DNA from: Dehalococcoidia bacterium
GTDB taxonomy: Bacteria; Chloroflexota; Dehalococcoidia; UBA2979
Length of the DNA stretch: 64,000 bases
Direction: 5' to 3'
Assembly: GCA_023228825.1 (NCBI GenBank)
Contig: JALOAL010000008.1
Span: 1 to 64,000, forward strand
Notes under the pieces: generated by a model
Told to the model about the DNA's origin: nothing
The model's database searches: none
What the model saw: the letters and a program-made list of their open reading frames with translations, nothing else
Position numbers and translations under genes: made by a program
In this document: positions 15,935-24,481 of the stretch, one piece after another
Layout of the letters: the number at the start of each line of letters is the position of its first letter
How positions within the stretch are numbered: the stretch's first letter is position 1

Positions 15935-16930
15935 ATGGCAGGCCTGGACTCGCTCGCGGACGCCCCCACGGTCGCCCGCATCGTCATGGCGGCGACGGGC
16001 GAGACGCCGAACGACCTGCGCATCGTGGGGCGGGGCGTGACCTCCATCGGCTGGCGCGTGGACACGGACGGCGGCGCGTACTGCGTGCTCGTCGCCGTCC
16101 CGCGGGAGTCGTACCAGGACGCATCCCCCGGCACGGACGCGCAGTTCGAGGCGCGCTCGGCCGTCCTCGCCGCGCTGCACAAGCGCGACACCCGCTGCCC
16201 CCGCCCGATCGCGACCGACCGCTCGCCCGGCATCCCGGAGTCGCTCGCCGCCTCGCGCTGGATGGTGAGCACCTGGATCGAGGGCGACCCGGCCAGCACC
16301 CCGCTCCCGGACGTCGTGGCGCGCGACGCTGGCGAGGTCACGGCAGCCCTCCACGCCCTGCCGGCGCGGGGCTACGGCCTGCTGGTGGACACGGCGGAGG
16401 GGATCCGGGGACGCGAGGACGAGCCCGGCGCGGACCTCACCTCACGGTGGGGGGTGGAACTGTGGCCGTACGACGGCCGCCCGCTGATGACGCACCCCAT
16501 TGTGCAGGCGGCGCCGCGCCTGGCCCTGGCGGCGGGGGCCCTGCGCGAGCAGTTGCTCGGCTACGCCGGGCGCACCGCGCGGGCCGTCTGCCACACCGAC
16601 CTCAACCCCTCGCACTTCCTCGTGCGGGACGGGCGGCTGGCGGGCATCATCGCTTTCGGTGATGCAGCGGTGGCGCCGCCGGCCTTCGACATCGCCTCGT
16701 TCGCGTTCTTCGGGGGCTGGGAGAAGACGGAGCGCTTCCTGGAGGGCTACGCGTCCAACAGCGTTCTGCGTGACCTCCGCCGCGCGGAGGCGTACCAATT
16801 GGCGGTGGTGCTCGCCCTGCAGAAGGTCCACAAGCACACGAAACTGAAGCCAGACGCGGAGCGCCTCGCTCGGGCGGTCGCGTTCCTGGAGGAGACGCTG
16901 CCGTTGGCGACGCGCCGGAGCCACGCCTGA
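15935..16930 (+). CDS. Aminoglycoside-phosphotransferase-fold protein, possibly inactive
   Basis: The 331-residue protein has the APH/choline-kinase layout: a small N-lobe, then the catalytic loop HTDLNPSHFL (residue 220 on), which keeps the catalytic Asp but has His where the usual Asn (HxDxxxxN) stands. The metal-binding loop reads GIIAFGDAAVAPPAFD, with Ala (about residue 240) in place of the Asp of the usual (I/V)D(F/W) motif. Two metal-ligand positions therefore differ, so it may bind a small molecule without phosphorylating it. The stop overlaps the start of the next hydrolase gene (TGATG). The substrate is unknown. Confidence 0.75.
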   Translation: MAGLDSLADAPTVARIVMAATGETPNDLRIVGRGVTSIGWRVDTDGGAYCVLVAVPRESYQDASPGTDAQFEARSAVLAALHKRDTRCPRPIATDRSPGIPESLAASRWMVSTWIEGDPASTPLPDVVARDAGEVTAALHALPARGYGLLVDTAEGIRGREDEPGADLTSRWGVELWPYDGRPLMTHPIVQAAPRLALAAGALREQLLGYAGRTARAVCHTDLNPSHFLVRDGRLAGIIAFGDAAVAPPAFDIASFAFFGGWEKTERFLEGYASNSVLRDLRRAEAYQLAVVLALQKVHKHTKLKPDAERLARAVAFLEETLPLATRRSHA

Positions 16931-17664
16931 TGCCCCACGTAGACCTGCCCTCTGGTATCCGCATCCGCTACGACGAACGCGGCCCGCGCACCGCGCGCCC
17001 GCTGGTGCTGGCGCACGGGTTCACGGTGAGCCTCGAAATGTGGTTCCCGCAGATGCACGTCCTTTCGCAGGACTACCGGCTCATCACCTGGGACGCGCGC
17101 GGCCACGGCGGCTCTTCCGCGCCGTACGAAGTGGAGACCTACACCATGCCGGCGCTGGCGCAGGACCTGCGGGGGCTCCTCGGAGCACTGGACGCGGTGG
17201 ACGGCGCGGTGGTGGGCGGCACGTCCTTTGGCGGGATGATCGCCACCCAGTACGCCATGGACCACCCGGCCGACGTGCACGCGCTCATCCTGAGCGACAC
17301 CACCACCCGCGGCCCGGACGCCCCGGACACCCCGGACGCCCCGGACGCTGAGCGCGGCACGCCGGAGTGGGCCGGCGACCCGGGGCTGGAGGGCGGCCTG
17401 CACGCGATGCGGACGCGGCCAGACCTGACGGAGGCGCTGACGCGGCTGGAGGTGCCCGCACTGGTGATCGTCGGCACGGAAGACGGCATGATCCTCCCGG
17501 GCCTGCACCGCCTGGACGGCCTGCCAACGCGCCGCCTGGTACGGCTGGCGGGCTGCGGCCACGGCACCAGCAGCCAGCGTCCCCGCGAGTGGGGCGAGGA
17601 GGTGCTCCGCTTCCTGGCGGACGTGGACGCAGGCGCCCCCCTGGGCGAGGACGAGGTGCGCTAG
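16930..17664 (+). CDS. Alpha/beta-hydrolase fold protein
   Basis: The 244-residue protein carries the nucleophile elbow GGTSFGG (Ser about residue 98), an acid in VGTEDGM and a C-terminal His in GCGHGTS, with the oxyanion HGF near residue 30. The cap region is short and contains a Pro-Asp-Ala/Thr repeat made by 9-bp tandem DNA repeats at 17313-17348. The substrate cannot be told from sequence. Start and upstream stop overlap, so it is coupled to the kinase-like gene. Confidence 0.9.
   Translation: MPHVDLPSGIRIRYDERGPRTARPLVLAHGFTVSLEMWFPQMHVLSQDYRLITWDARGHGGSSAPYEVETYTMPALAQDLRGLLGALDAVDGAVVGGTSFGGMIATQYAMDHPADVHALILSDTTTRGPDAPDTPDAPDAERGTPEWAGDPGLEGGLHAMRTRPDLTEALTRLEVPALVIVGTEDGMILPGLHRLDGLPTRRLVRLAGCGHGTSSQRPREWGEEVLRFLADVDAGAPLGEDEVR
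17313..17348. repeat. 9-bp tandem repeat, four units
   Basis: Four units of cccggacgc (one reads cccggacac) encode the PDAPDTPDAPDA stretch inside the hydrolase cap region. Confidence 0.75.
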
Positions 17665-17710
17665 GCTCCGAGCCTTGCGCGCCCGCGGCACACAACGGGA
17701 TGGAGCGGGA

Positions 17711-18610
17711 ATGCTCGCACTACGTAGCACCCTGGTGATCGACGCGCTGGACACGGCCGCGCTGAAGGCCGCCGAGCGCACGGCCGCGGACGCGGTCCTC
17801 ATTGACCTTGCGCATCCCTCCGTGCACGGACAGCGCGAGGAGGCCCGCGCGCTGGCTTCGCGGCACGCGCGGGCGATCGCGAAGACGGGGCGGGCGGTGC
17901 TGGTGCGCGTCTCCGACACGCGCTCCGGCGAGATGGAGGCGGACGTAGCCGCCGTGGTGCACGCCTCGCTCGCCGGCGTGGTGGTCTCGGCCGTGGAGGA
18001 GCCGCAGGACGCGCGAGACGCGGACGTGCTGGTCCGGAAGTACGAGATGCGCTCGCGGCTCACGCCCGGGGAGGTCGACCTGATCCCGGAGATCGACGCC
18101 GCGGAGGGCCTGGTGGCCCTCTACAAGATCTTGCTCTCGGTGGACCGCCTGCGCGTGATCTCGCTGAGCGTGGACGGGCTGCGCCGGGACCTGCGGCTGG
18201 GCGCGGAGGTGAGCGCGCTCTACGACCACGCGATGGCGGAGGTGGCGATCGCGGCAGACGCGGCGCGCATGCCGTGGATCGTCCACGTGGCGCACCACCG
18301 CCCGGGCGTGGAGGTGATCCCCACGCGCGCGCACCAGTTCGGCGCCGCCGGTGTGACCGTGCACAACGAGGGCGAGGCGCGCGGCATGAACTCCCTCTTT
18401 GCTCCCGACCCGTCCGAGATGGCCATTGCCCGCGCGATGGTGGCGGAGTGGGCGCGCGTGCGGAAACGCGGCGGCCGCGTGGGCGTGGTGGCGGGCGAGG
18501 TCCCGCAGGCGGCGGGCTACGACCGCCTGGTGGACCGCCGCACCGTGCGGCGCGCGCGCGTGCTCCTGGAACTGGCGGAAGCCATCGACCGGCGCGAGGC
18601 GATCGAGTAG
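17711..18610 (+). CDS. HpcH/HpaI aldolase / CitE-like protein
   Basis: The 299-residue protein resembles citrate-lyase-beta-type (CitE-like) TIM barrels that cleave or make malyl-, citramalyl- or similar CoA thioesters. Blocks seen are the N-terminal DAVLIDLAHPSV, the mid DLIPEIDAAEGLVALYKIL (metal Glu region), AAGVTVHNEGEARGMNSLFAPDPSE and a C-terminal AAGYDRLVDRRTVRRA. The usual R-x-N substrate motif near residue 65 reads VLVRVSDT, so substrate use may differ. GGAGCGGGA precedes the ATG. It is 46 bp after the hydrolase gene and probably co-transcribed with it. Confidence 0.8.
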   Translation: MLALRSTLVIDALDTAALKAAERTAADAVLIDLAHPSVHGQREEARALASRHARAIAKTGRAVLVRVSDTRSGEMEADVAAVVHASLAGVVVSAVEEPQDARDADVLVRKYEMRSRLTPGEVDLIPEIDAAEGLVALYKILLSVDRLRVISLSVDGLRRDLRLGAEVSALYDHAMAEVAIAADAARMPWIVHVAHHRPGVEVIPTRAHQFGAAGVTVHNEGEARGMNSLFAPDPSEMAIARAMVAEWARVRKRGGRVGVVAGEVPQAAGYDRLVDRRTVRRARVLLELAEAIDRREAIE

Positions 18611-18630
18611 GCCGAGTGGGGCGGCCGGAC

Positions 18631-19146
18631 TCAGTCCGCTGCCCGAGCGTCCTCGGCGTCCTCGGCGTGCCCGGTGTACCCGGTGTGCCCGGTGTGCCCG
18701 GCGGAGTCCAGGTTCGCCCAGAGTCCCGCGAAGGACGGCGCCAGGCGTGCCAGTTCGTCCAGGTGTTGGGCGGTCAGGTCGTTGAGGCGGGCGTGCCCCG
18801 CCTCGGTCAGGCGCACGCGCACCACGCGCAGATCCTGCGCGTCGCCCTCCCGCACCACCAGGCCGGCGCGCTGCGCTCGGTCCACCGCCTCCACGGCGGT
18901 GTGGTGCTTCACGACGAGCGAGTCCGCGAGTTCACCGATGGTGGGACCGCCAGGCGTGCTGCTGCCTCGGACGGCCAGGAGCAGTTGGTGGACAGCGGGC
19001 GAGAGGCCGGCCGCGGCGGCGGCCTGCTCGCTCCAGTGCACGAACCGTCGCAGGCCCGTCCGGAACTCAAGCAACCGCCGGTAGTCCTCGTCTGAGGGTG
19101 GAGCAGCAGGAGTCTGCGGGGGCTGGGAGGTCCGGCGTTCAGGCAC
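18631..19146 (-). CDS. MarR family transcriptional regulator
   Basis: The 171-residue protein has a winged helix with TIGELADSLVVKHHTAVEAVDRAQRAGLV (about 70-97) and wing VREGDAQDLRVVRVRLTEAG. Such dimers bind palindromes and are released by small ligands. It starts at GTG 19146 and is divergent from a ClC-type channel; a 17-bp palindrome lies between them. The C-terminal tail (GHTGHTGYTGHAEDAEDA) is encoded by a 9-bp tandem repeat (18649-18702) and is probably disordered. Confidence 0.92.
   Translation of the reverse strand: MPERRTSQPPQTPAAPPSDEDYRRLLEFRTGLRRFVHWSEQAAAAAGLSPAVHQLLLAVRGSSTPGGPTIGELADSLVVKHHTAVEAVDRAQRAGLVVREGDAQDLRVVRVRLTEAGHARLNDLTAQHLDELARLAPSFAGLWANLDSAGHTGHTGYTGHAEDAEDARAAD
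18649..18702. repeat. 9-bp tandem repeat, six units
   Basis: Units of gtcctcggc and gtgcccggt alternate over six copies and encode the Gly-His-Thr / Glu-Asp-Ala repeats at the MarR C-terminus. Confidence 0.8.
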
Positions 19147-19174
19147 GACTGGAGTCTAGCGCCGGGGTGTGTTT

Positions 19175-19191
19175 ATATCGTCATACGATAT
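19175..19191. promoter_or_regulatory. 17-bp palindrome, likely MarR operator
   Basis: ATATCGT CAT ACGATAT is a perfect inverted repeat with a 3-bp centre, AT-rich in a GC-rich context, between the divergent MarR and ClC genes and touching the ClC start codon. MarR regulators commonly bind such sites in the shared promoter. Confidence 0.6.
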
Positions 19192-20959
19192 GCATCCTGC
19201 GCGACTCCTCCTGCTGACCGTTGCTGGAGCGTTCCTGGGGCTGGTCGGTGGGGTCGCTGCCTGGGGGCTCCTGCACCTGATCGGTCTCATCACCAACCGG
19301 GCGCTTTACGGGCGCTGGGCCTGGGACCTCCCGCCGACGACGATGCTCGAGCGCTCCCCGATGATCGTGATCGCGGCCGTGGCCGGCGCGCTCATCGTGG
19401 CCCTCATGGCGCACGCCGCCCCGATCATCCGCGGCCACGGCATCCCCGAGGCGATGGAGTCCATCCTGCTCCGCCAGAGCCGGATCGCGCCGCGGGCAGC
19501 GCTCCTCAAGCCACTCTCGGCCGCCATCGCGATCGGGACCGGTGGGCCATTTGGCGCTGAGGGGCCGATCATCGTCACGGGCGGGGCAAGCGGCTCCTTG
19601 CTGGGGCAGGTCATGCCGGTCTCGCCCTCCGAACGGAAGATCCTGCTGGCCGCCGGCGCTGCCGCCGGGATGTCCGCCACGTTCGGCGCCCCCCTCGCGT
19701 CGATCGTGCTCGCCTTTGAACTGCTGCTCTTCGAGTTCTCCAGCCGCTCCCTGGTGCCCGTGGCCACGGCCTCCGCGGTCGCCGGCGCCATGCACTACCG
19801 CCTGATCGACGTGGGCCCGCTGTTCGAGGCGCCCACGCACGAGTTGGCGGGGCTGACGGCGCTTCCCTCGTACGCGGTGCTCGGCCTGCTGTGCGGCGGC
19901 CTTGCGGTGGTGGTGGCCCGCGGCCTGTTCCTGGTGGAGGGCGGCTTCCGGCGCCTCCCGGTCTCCGAGTTCTGGCACCCGGCCATCGGCGCGCTTGGCT
20001 TTGCGCTGGTGGGGCTGCTGGTGCCCCGCGTACTAGGGGTGGGCTACGACGTGATCGAGGACATGCTGTCGGGACACCTCGCGCTGAGCACGGTGCTCGC
20101 GATCTTCGCGGCCAAACTCGTTGCGTGGTGGCTGGCGCTGGGCTCCGGGACCTCCGGCGGGACGCTCGCGCCGGTGCTCATCGTGGGCAGCGCGTTTGGG
20201 GCGGCGCTGGCGCTGATGGTGGGGCAGTGGACGCCGTTCGAAGTCTCCGCCACGGGCTTCGCGCTGGTGGCGATGGCCGCGACGTTCGGCGCGTCCACGG
20301 GCGCGAGCCTGACGGCGATCGTGTTCATGTTCGAACTGACGCAGGACTACCGCATCGTGTTGCCGCTGATCCTCGCCACGGTGCTCGCGGACCTGGTGGC
20401 CTCCACGCTGCTGCGCGACACGCTGATGACGGAGAAGTTGACCCGGCGCGGGGTACGAGTAGTGCGGGACTACCGGGCGGACACGTTCGCACGCACGCAC
20501 GTGGACCGGGTGATGACCTCGCCCGCGGAGTCGCTACCGGCGGACGCGAGCATCGCGGACGCGCAGCGCATCCTGGCCCGGGGCCATCACAGCGCGTACC
20601 CGCTGGTGGACTCCGAGGGCCGGTGCCGAGGGGTGATCTCGCGCACGGACCTCCTTGCGCAGGAGCAGCCGGACTCGGACGCCCGGCCGCTGCTGGACAT
20701 TGCCAGCCGGGACGTGGTCAGCGTCCAGCCGCAGCAGAGCGTCTCGCGCGCCATGGAGGTGATGCTGGAGGAGTCCGTGGAGCACCTCCCCGTGCTTGAC
20801 CGCCAGGGCTACCTGTTGGGGATGTTCACCCGCACGGATGTCCTGCGTGCTCGCGCTGTGGAGGCGGAGGAGGAGCGCCCGCAGGAGGCCGTCATGCTGC
20901 GTCGCATGATGCGCGCCGCCCGCGTCCGTCATGCCGGCACGCGACATCCGCGCTCCTAG
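19190..20959 (+). CDS. ClC-type chloride channel/antiporter with CBS domains
   Basis: The 589-residue protein has the ClC core (about ten or more membrane helices, residues 5-410). The filter segments are GTGGPFGAEGPI (gating-type Glu present) and the GSGTSGGTLAP block. Two CBS domains follow (about 440-495 and 505-560), ending in a basic tail. It moves chloride or a similar anion across the membrane, perhaps gated by nucleotide at the CBS pair. ATG 19190 has no ribosome site and overlaps the palindrome, so the mRNA may be leaderless; GTG 19169 is an alternative. The divergent MarR gene probably controls it. Confidence 0.93.
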   Translation: MHPARLLLLTVAGAFLGLVGGVAAWGLLHLIGLITNRALYGRWAWDLPPTTMLERSPMIVIAAVAGALIVALMAHAAPIIRGHGIPEAMESILLRQSRIAPRAALLKPLSAAIAIGTGGPFGAEGPIIVTGGASGSLLGQVMPVSPSERKILLAAGAAAGMSATFGAPLASIVLAFELLLFEFSSRSLVPVATASAVAGAMHYRLIDVGPLFEAPTHELAGLTALPSYAVLGLLCGGLAVVVARGLFLVEGGFRRLPVSEFWHPAIGALGFALVGLLVPRVLGVGYDVIEDMLSGHLALSTVLAIFAAKLVAWWLALGSGTSGGTLAPVLIVGSAFGAALALMVGQWTPFEVSATGFALVAMAATFGASTGASLTAIVFMFELTQDYRIVLPLILATVLADLVASTLLRDTLMTEKLTRRGVRVVRDYRADTFARTHVDRVMTSPAESLPADASIADAQRILARGHHSAYPLVDSEGRCRGVISRTDLLAQEQPDSDARPLLDIASRDVVSVQPQQSVSRAMEVMLEESVEHLPVLDRQGYLLGMFTRTDVLRARAVEAEEERPQEAVMLRRMMRAARVRHAGTRHPRS

Positions 20960-20961
20960 CC

Positions 20962-20997
20962 CTCGCTACTCCCACTACTCCCGCTACTCCCGCTACT
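20962..20997. repeat. 9-bp tandem repeat, four units, at convergent gene ends
   Basis: Units of the form cccgctact (first copy ctcgctact) fill the gap between the ClC stop and the lipoprotein stop. The lipoprotein TAG lies inside the last unit. Confidence 0.75.
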
Positions 20998-21775
20998 GCA
21001 TGCGCACCAGCCAGGTCAGCGCACCGGCGTCGTCCCCCGGCAGCGGGTAGCCGGAGGCGAACCGCACCCGGTCGCCGGGCTCGAGGTCCGCGAGGGGTAC
21101 CGCGAGGTCCGTGCCCGGAAGGACGCGGTGCCGCCTGCCGACGATGTCGTCGGCGCCCGGCGAGTCCGGCGGAACCACGCTGGTGAAGGTGACCACGCCT
21201 CCCTGGAGGTCCACCGTCTCGACCTCCCGGGTGGCCTCGAACTCACCCCACCAGCGGTAGGCGCCCGTGCGGCTGGCGTGGACGAACTGCGGACGGTCTC
21301 GGTCCAGGCTCAGTTCCAGGGCGATGCGGTAGCCGGGCGTCTGCACCTCCGCGCACGTCACCGTGGGACTGACCACGCCGAGGCAGGCGGACGGCCACGC
21401 CACCTCCTCCACCGGTTCCGCCACCGTGTCCTGCGCCGGTCGGATCTCCGTCTCCGGCACGCCTGTCCACTCCGCCATGCGGCTGATCGCCTCGCCGACG
21501 ACGCGCTCCCGCCGGGCCTCTTCCGCCTGTGCGTCCGCCGGCGGTGGCGTCGCCGCGCCTCCGTCCGAGGGCTGCCCGTCAGCGGTGGGAGCGGCGGTGG
21601 CGGGGAACGTTGGGAGCGGCCTCGGCGTGCCCGTGGTGGCGGCGGACGTGGCGTCGTCCTCGCCGAAGGGGCTGCGTGGGGGCGGGTCGGACGGCGCGCA
21701 GGCCGCGAGGAACAGGGCCGCCAGCGCCAGGACGGCCATCACGCACGGGCAAGAGCGAGCAGAGGGACGAGGCAC
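20993..21775 (-). CDS. Lipoprotein of unknown function
   Basis: The 260-residue protein has a lipobox (LFLAAC, Cys26) after a hydrophobic signal, so it is probably lipid-anchored outside the membrane. A Pro/Thr/Ala-rich linker (30-85) leads to a globular part with two Cys (WPSACLGVVSPTVTCAEVQTPG), probably a disulfide, and the blocks RIALELSLDRDRPQFVHASR and YRWWGEFEA. Neighbouring short stretches (VPETEIRP, VAWPSACLG) resemble those of other bacterial lipoproteins of unknown role. The start is GTG 21775 with GGGAG upstream. Confidence 0.7.
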   Translation of the reverse strand: MPRPSARSCPCVMAVLALAALFLAACAPSDPPPRSPFGEDDATSAATTGTPRPLPTFPATAAPTADGQPSDGGAATPPPADAQAEEARRERVVGEAISRMAEWTGVPETEIRPAQDTVAEPVEEVAWPSACLGVVSPTVTCAEVQTPGYRIALELSLDRDRPQFVHASRTGAYRWWGEFEATREVETVDLQGGVVTFTSVVPPDSPGADDIVGRRHRVLPGTDLAVPLADLEPGDRVRFASGYPLPGDDAGALTWLVRMQ

Positions 21776-21958
21776 CGGCGGCTCCCGCTAGTTGGGTCTT
21801 GGGTGAGGGTTCGATATGCTCCGTCGGGACGGCGCACTTCGGGCGCCTCGTACGCCGATCCGTCGCGGACGCGACAGCGGCTGCGCCCGACCGGACCGCC
21901 CTCCCACCGTACCTGAACGCATCGCACTGATCGGTAGTGCCAGCACCGGGGGTTCCGC

Positions 21959-23284
21959 ATGCCCGTCGTGGTCATTATTGGGGGCCAGTGGGGAGACGAA
22001 GGCAAGGGCCGCGTCGTCGACTTCCACTCGCAATACTGCTCCGTGATCGCTCGGTACTCCGCCGGCAACAACGCCGGCCACACAATCATCAACGAGCACG
22101 GCAAGTTCGGCCTGCACCTGGTGCCGGCCGGCATCTTCCGCGCTGACAAGGCCTGCCTCATCGGCAACGGCGTGGTGCTGGATCCGGCGAAACTGCTGGA
22201 GGAGATCGCCATGCTCACGGAGCGTGGCGTCAGCACGGCCCGGCTGATGATCAGCCAGCACGCGCACGTGATCATGCCCTGGCACCCGATCATCGACCGC
22301 GCGGAGGAGCGCCTGAAGGGCGAGTTGGCCATCGGCACCACGGGCACGGGCACGGGGCCGGCCTTCCACGACAAGGTGGGGCGCGTGGGCATCCGCGTGG
22401 CGGACCTGATGGACCGCGAACACTTCGAGTGGAAACTGCGCAACACGCTGGAATACAAGAACCGCGTCCTGACCGGCCTGTACGGCGAGGAGCCGCTGGA
22501 GTTCGAACCCATCCGCCGCCAGTACCTGGAGTACGGCGAGAAGATGCGCCCCTACGTGGCGGACACCATCGCCTACGTGCAGGACGCGGACGAGCGCGGC
22601 GAGATGATCCTGCTGGAGGGCGCCCAGGGCTCGCTGCTGGACCTGGACACCGGCACCTACCCGTACGTCACCTCCTCCGTCCCCGCCTCGGTGGCGGCGG
22701 GGGGCGCGATCGGCATCGGGCTGGGGCCGACCTCGATCCAGCGGGTGGTGGGGGTCTACAAGTCCTACCAGACGCGCGTGGGCAACGGTCCCATGCCCAC
22801 GGAGATCACCTCCGGCTTCGAGATGGAGATGCTGCGCGAGGGGCTGGGCGGCGCCGCCGGCACGGCCGAGTACGGCGTCACCACGGGCCGAGCGCGGCGC
22901 GTGGGCTGGTTTGACGGCGTGCTGGCACGCTACACCGCGCGCCTCAACGGCGTCACCTCCGTGGCCCTGACGCGGCTGGACTCGCTCTCCGCGCTGGACA
23001 GCATCAAGGTCTGCGTGGCCTACGAACTGGACGGCGAGCGCGTGCACACCCTGCCGCCCACGCTGGCGGACATGTCCCGCGTCACCCCGATCTTCGAGGA
23101 ACTGCCCGGCTGGAACCAGGACGTCACGGAGGCCCGCCACCTGGGCGACCTGCCCACGCAGGCGCGTCAGTACGTCCGCCGCATCGAGCAGATCCTGGGC
23201 GTGCCGGTGGACATGATCTCCGTGGGCCCGGAACGACACCAGGCGATCGTCACGCGCGACGTGTTCGGCGCCGTGATCCCGTAG
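21959..23284 (+). CDS. purA: Adenylosuccinate synthetase
   Basis: The 441-residue protein makes adenylosuccinate from IMP, Asp and GTP on the way to AMP. The P-loop-like GGQWGDEGKG (catalytic Asp13) is at residues 8-17, NNAGHT with the catalytic His near residue 41, and the IMP/GTP blocks GTGTGPAFHDKVGRVGIRVADL and the Asp/GTP loop TTGRARRVGW further on. Length and motifs are normal. ATG 21959 lacks a clear ribosome site. Confidence 0.98.
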   Translation: MPVVVIIGGQWGDEGKGRVVDFHSQYCSVIARYSAGNNAGHTIINEHGKFGLHLVPAGIFRADKACLIGNGVVLDPAKLLEEIAMLTERGVSTARLMISQHAHVIMPWHPIIDRAEERLKGELAIGTTGTGTGPAFHDKVGRVGIRVADLMDREHFEWKLRNTLEYKNRVLTGLYGEEPLEFEPIRRQYLEYGEKMRPYVADTIAYVQDADERGEMILLEGAQGSLLDLDTGTYPYVTSSVPASVAAGGAIGIGLGPTSIQRVVGVYKSYQTRVGNGPMPTEITSGFEMEMLREGLGGAAGTAEYGVTTGRARRVGWFDGVLARYTARLNGVTSVALTRLDSLSALDSIKVCVAYELDGERVHTLPPTLADMSRVTPIFEELPGWNQDVTEARHLGDLPTQARQYVRRIEQILGVPVDMISVGPERHQAIVTRDVFGAVIP

Positions 23285-23324
23285 CGGACACACGCCGAGG
23301 GCGCCCCTCGAAGGAGCAGTAGCC

Positions 23325-23840
23325 ATGGACACCATCTCGTTGATGCTGCACGTGACCGCGGCGGCGGTGCTGGTGGGGCCGCAGGTGCTGATGTTCCTGG
23401 CGGTGACGCCGGCCACCTGGCTCGTGGACGACGAGCGCCTCAAGCGTGACCTGGTGCGGGTGGTGGCGGGGCGCTTCGGCATGCTGGCGGGCGCCTCGCT
23501 GGTGGTGCTGCTGCTGACCGGGCTCTACCAGTTCTACTTCTATGTGCCGGAGGCCATCCAGGAGAACATGATGGACTACCGGTTCGGGATCGTCTTCGTG
23601 GTGAAGATGTCCCTGTTCACGGTGCTGGTCCTCCTGATCTTCGCGCACATGATCTTCTTCTCGCGCCGCATCGCCCGCCTGTCGGACGCCGTACTCGCGG
23701 GCGAGGCGGACCCCGGTACGCTGGAATACGCGCGCATGCAGTCCTTCCTCTTCTCCGTCCTCCTGCTCCTCGTCTCCATCGCCGTCCTGTGGCTGGGCGT
23801 GGCGCTGGGCGACCACGAGTACGCGCGGCTGCCCCGCTGA
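23325..23840 (+). CDS. Four-helix integral membrane protein (CopD/DUF2269-like)
   Basis: The 171-residue protein has four hydrophobic helices, starting LMLHVTAAAVLVGPQVLMFLAV with a His in helix 1, and ending LLLLVSIAVLWLGVAL. The layout resembles CopD or DUF2269-type proteins, and a related protein is encoded at 37092-37559. AAGGAG precedes the ATG. Its stop overlaps the mug start (TGATG), so the three genes 23325-25017 form one operon. Function unknown. Confidence 0.65.
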   Translation: MDTISLMLHVTAAAVLVGPQVLMFLAVTPATWLVDDERLKRDLVRVVAGRFGMLAGASLVVLLLTGLYQFYFYVPEAIQENMMDYRFGIVFVVKMSLFTVLVLLIFAHMIFFSRRIARLSDAVLAGEADPGTLEYARMQSFLFSVLLLLVSIAVLWLGVALGDHEYARLPR

Positions 23841-24481
23841 TGCCTCCGCCCACCAGACCAAGGACGCAGGCGTCCGCGGAGACCCAGCACGCGCGCCAGC
23901 GGCGCCTTGCGTACGCCGCCACCCTGCCCACGCTGCCGGACCTGCTGCGGCCGGCCCTGGACCTGGTGTTCGCGGGCATCAACCCCGGTGAGCGTTCCGC
24001 AGAGCGAGGCCACTACTACGGCCACCCCGGCAACGCCTTCTGGCGCCGTCTCTCTGCCTCGCCGCTCGTGACGCGGGAGGTCACCGCGGAGGACGACGCC
24101 GCCCTGCTCGCGGAGGGCATCGGCTTTACCGACGTGGTGAAGCGCGTGATCACGGACAGCGCGCTCATCACGCGCGCCGAGTTCGAGGCCTCCGTCCCCG
24201 CGTTCCTCGCGCGACTGGCCCACGCCTCGCCACGCGCGGTCTGCTTCACCGCCACCCGCCCGTTCGAGGCGGTCTACCCCGGCCAGTGGCGCGCCCACGG
24301 CTGGGGCCGGCAGGACGTGCCCGCACCCGCCGGGACGCCTCCCGAAACACAGGTGTGGGTGATGCCCTCGCCGTCCGGCCGCGCCGCCGGCTACCACGCG
24401 CAGATCGACCGCGTGCTCGCGGACCTCGCGGCAGCCCTCGGACGGGGCGTGCGCGGCGCGCGTACGAGGGGAGCGGCATGA
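23840..24481 (+). CDS. mug: Mismatch-specific uracil/thymine DNA glycosylase (Mug/TDG-type)
   Basis: The 213-residue protein has the Mug/TDG active-site loop FAGINPGERSAERGHYYGHPGN (residues about 40-60; Asn of GINPG) and the second loop MPSPSGRAAGYH (about 177-188). It removes uracil or damaged pyrimidines opposite G from DNA. Its start overlaps the previous stop and its stop overlaps the next start (ATGA). The C-terminal region contains one copy of the CCTCGGAC octamer at 24436. Confidence 0.92.
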   Translation: MPPPTRPRTQASAETQHARQRRLAYAATLPTLPDLLRPALDLVFAGINPGERSAERGHYYGHPGNAFWRRLSASPLVTREVTAEDDAALLAEGIGFTDVVKRVITDSALITRAEFEASVPAFLARLAHASPRAVCFTATRPFEAVYPGQWRAHGWGRQDVPAPAGTPPETQVWVMPSPSGRAAGYHAQIDRVLADLAAALGRGVRGARTRGAA

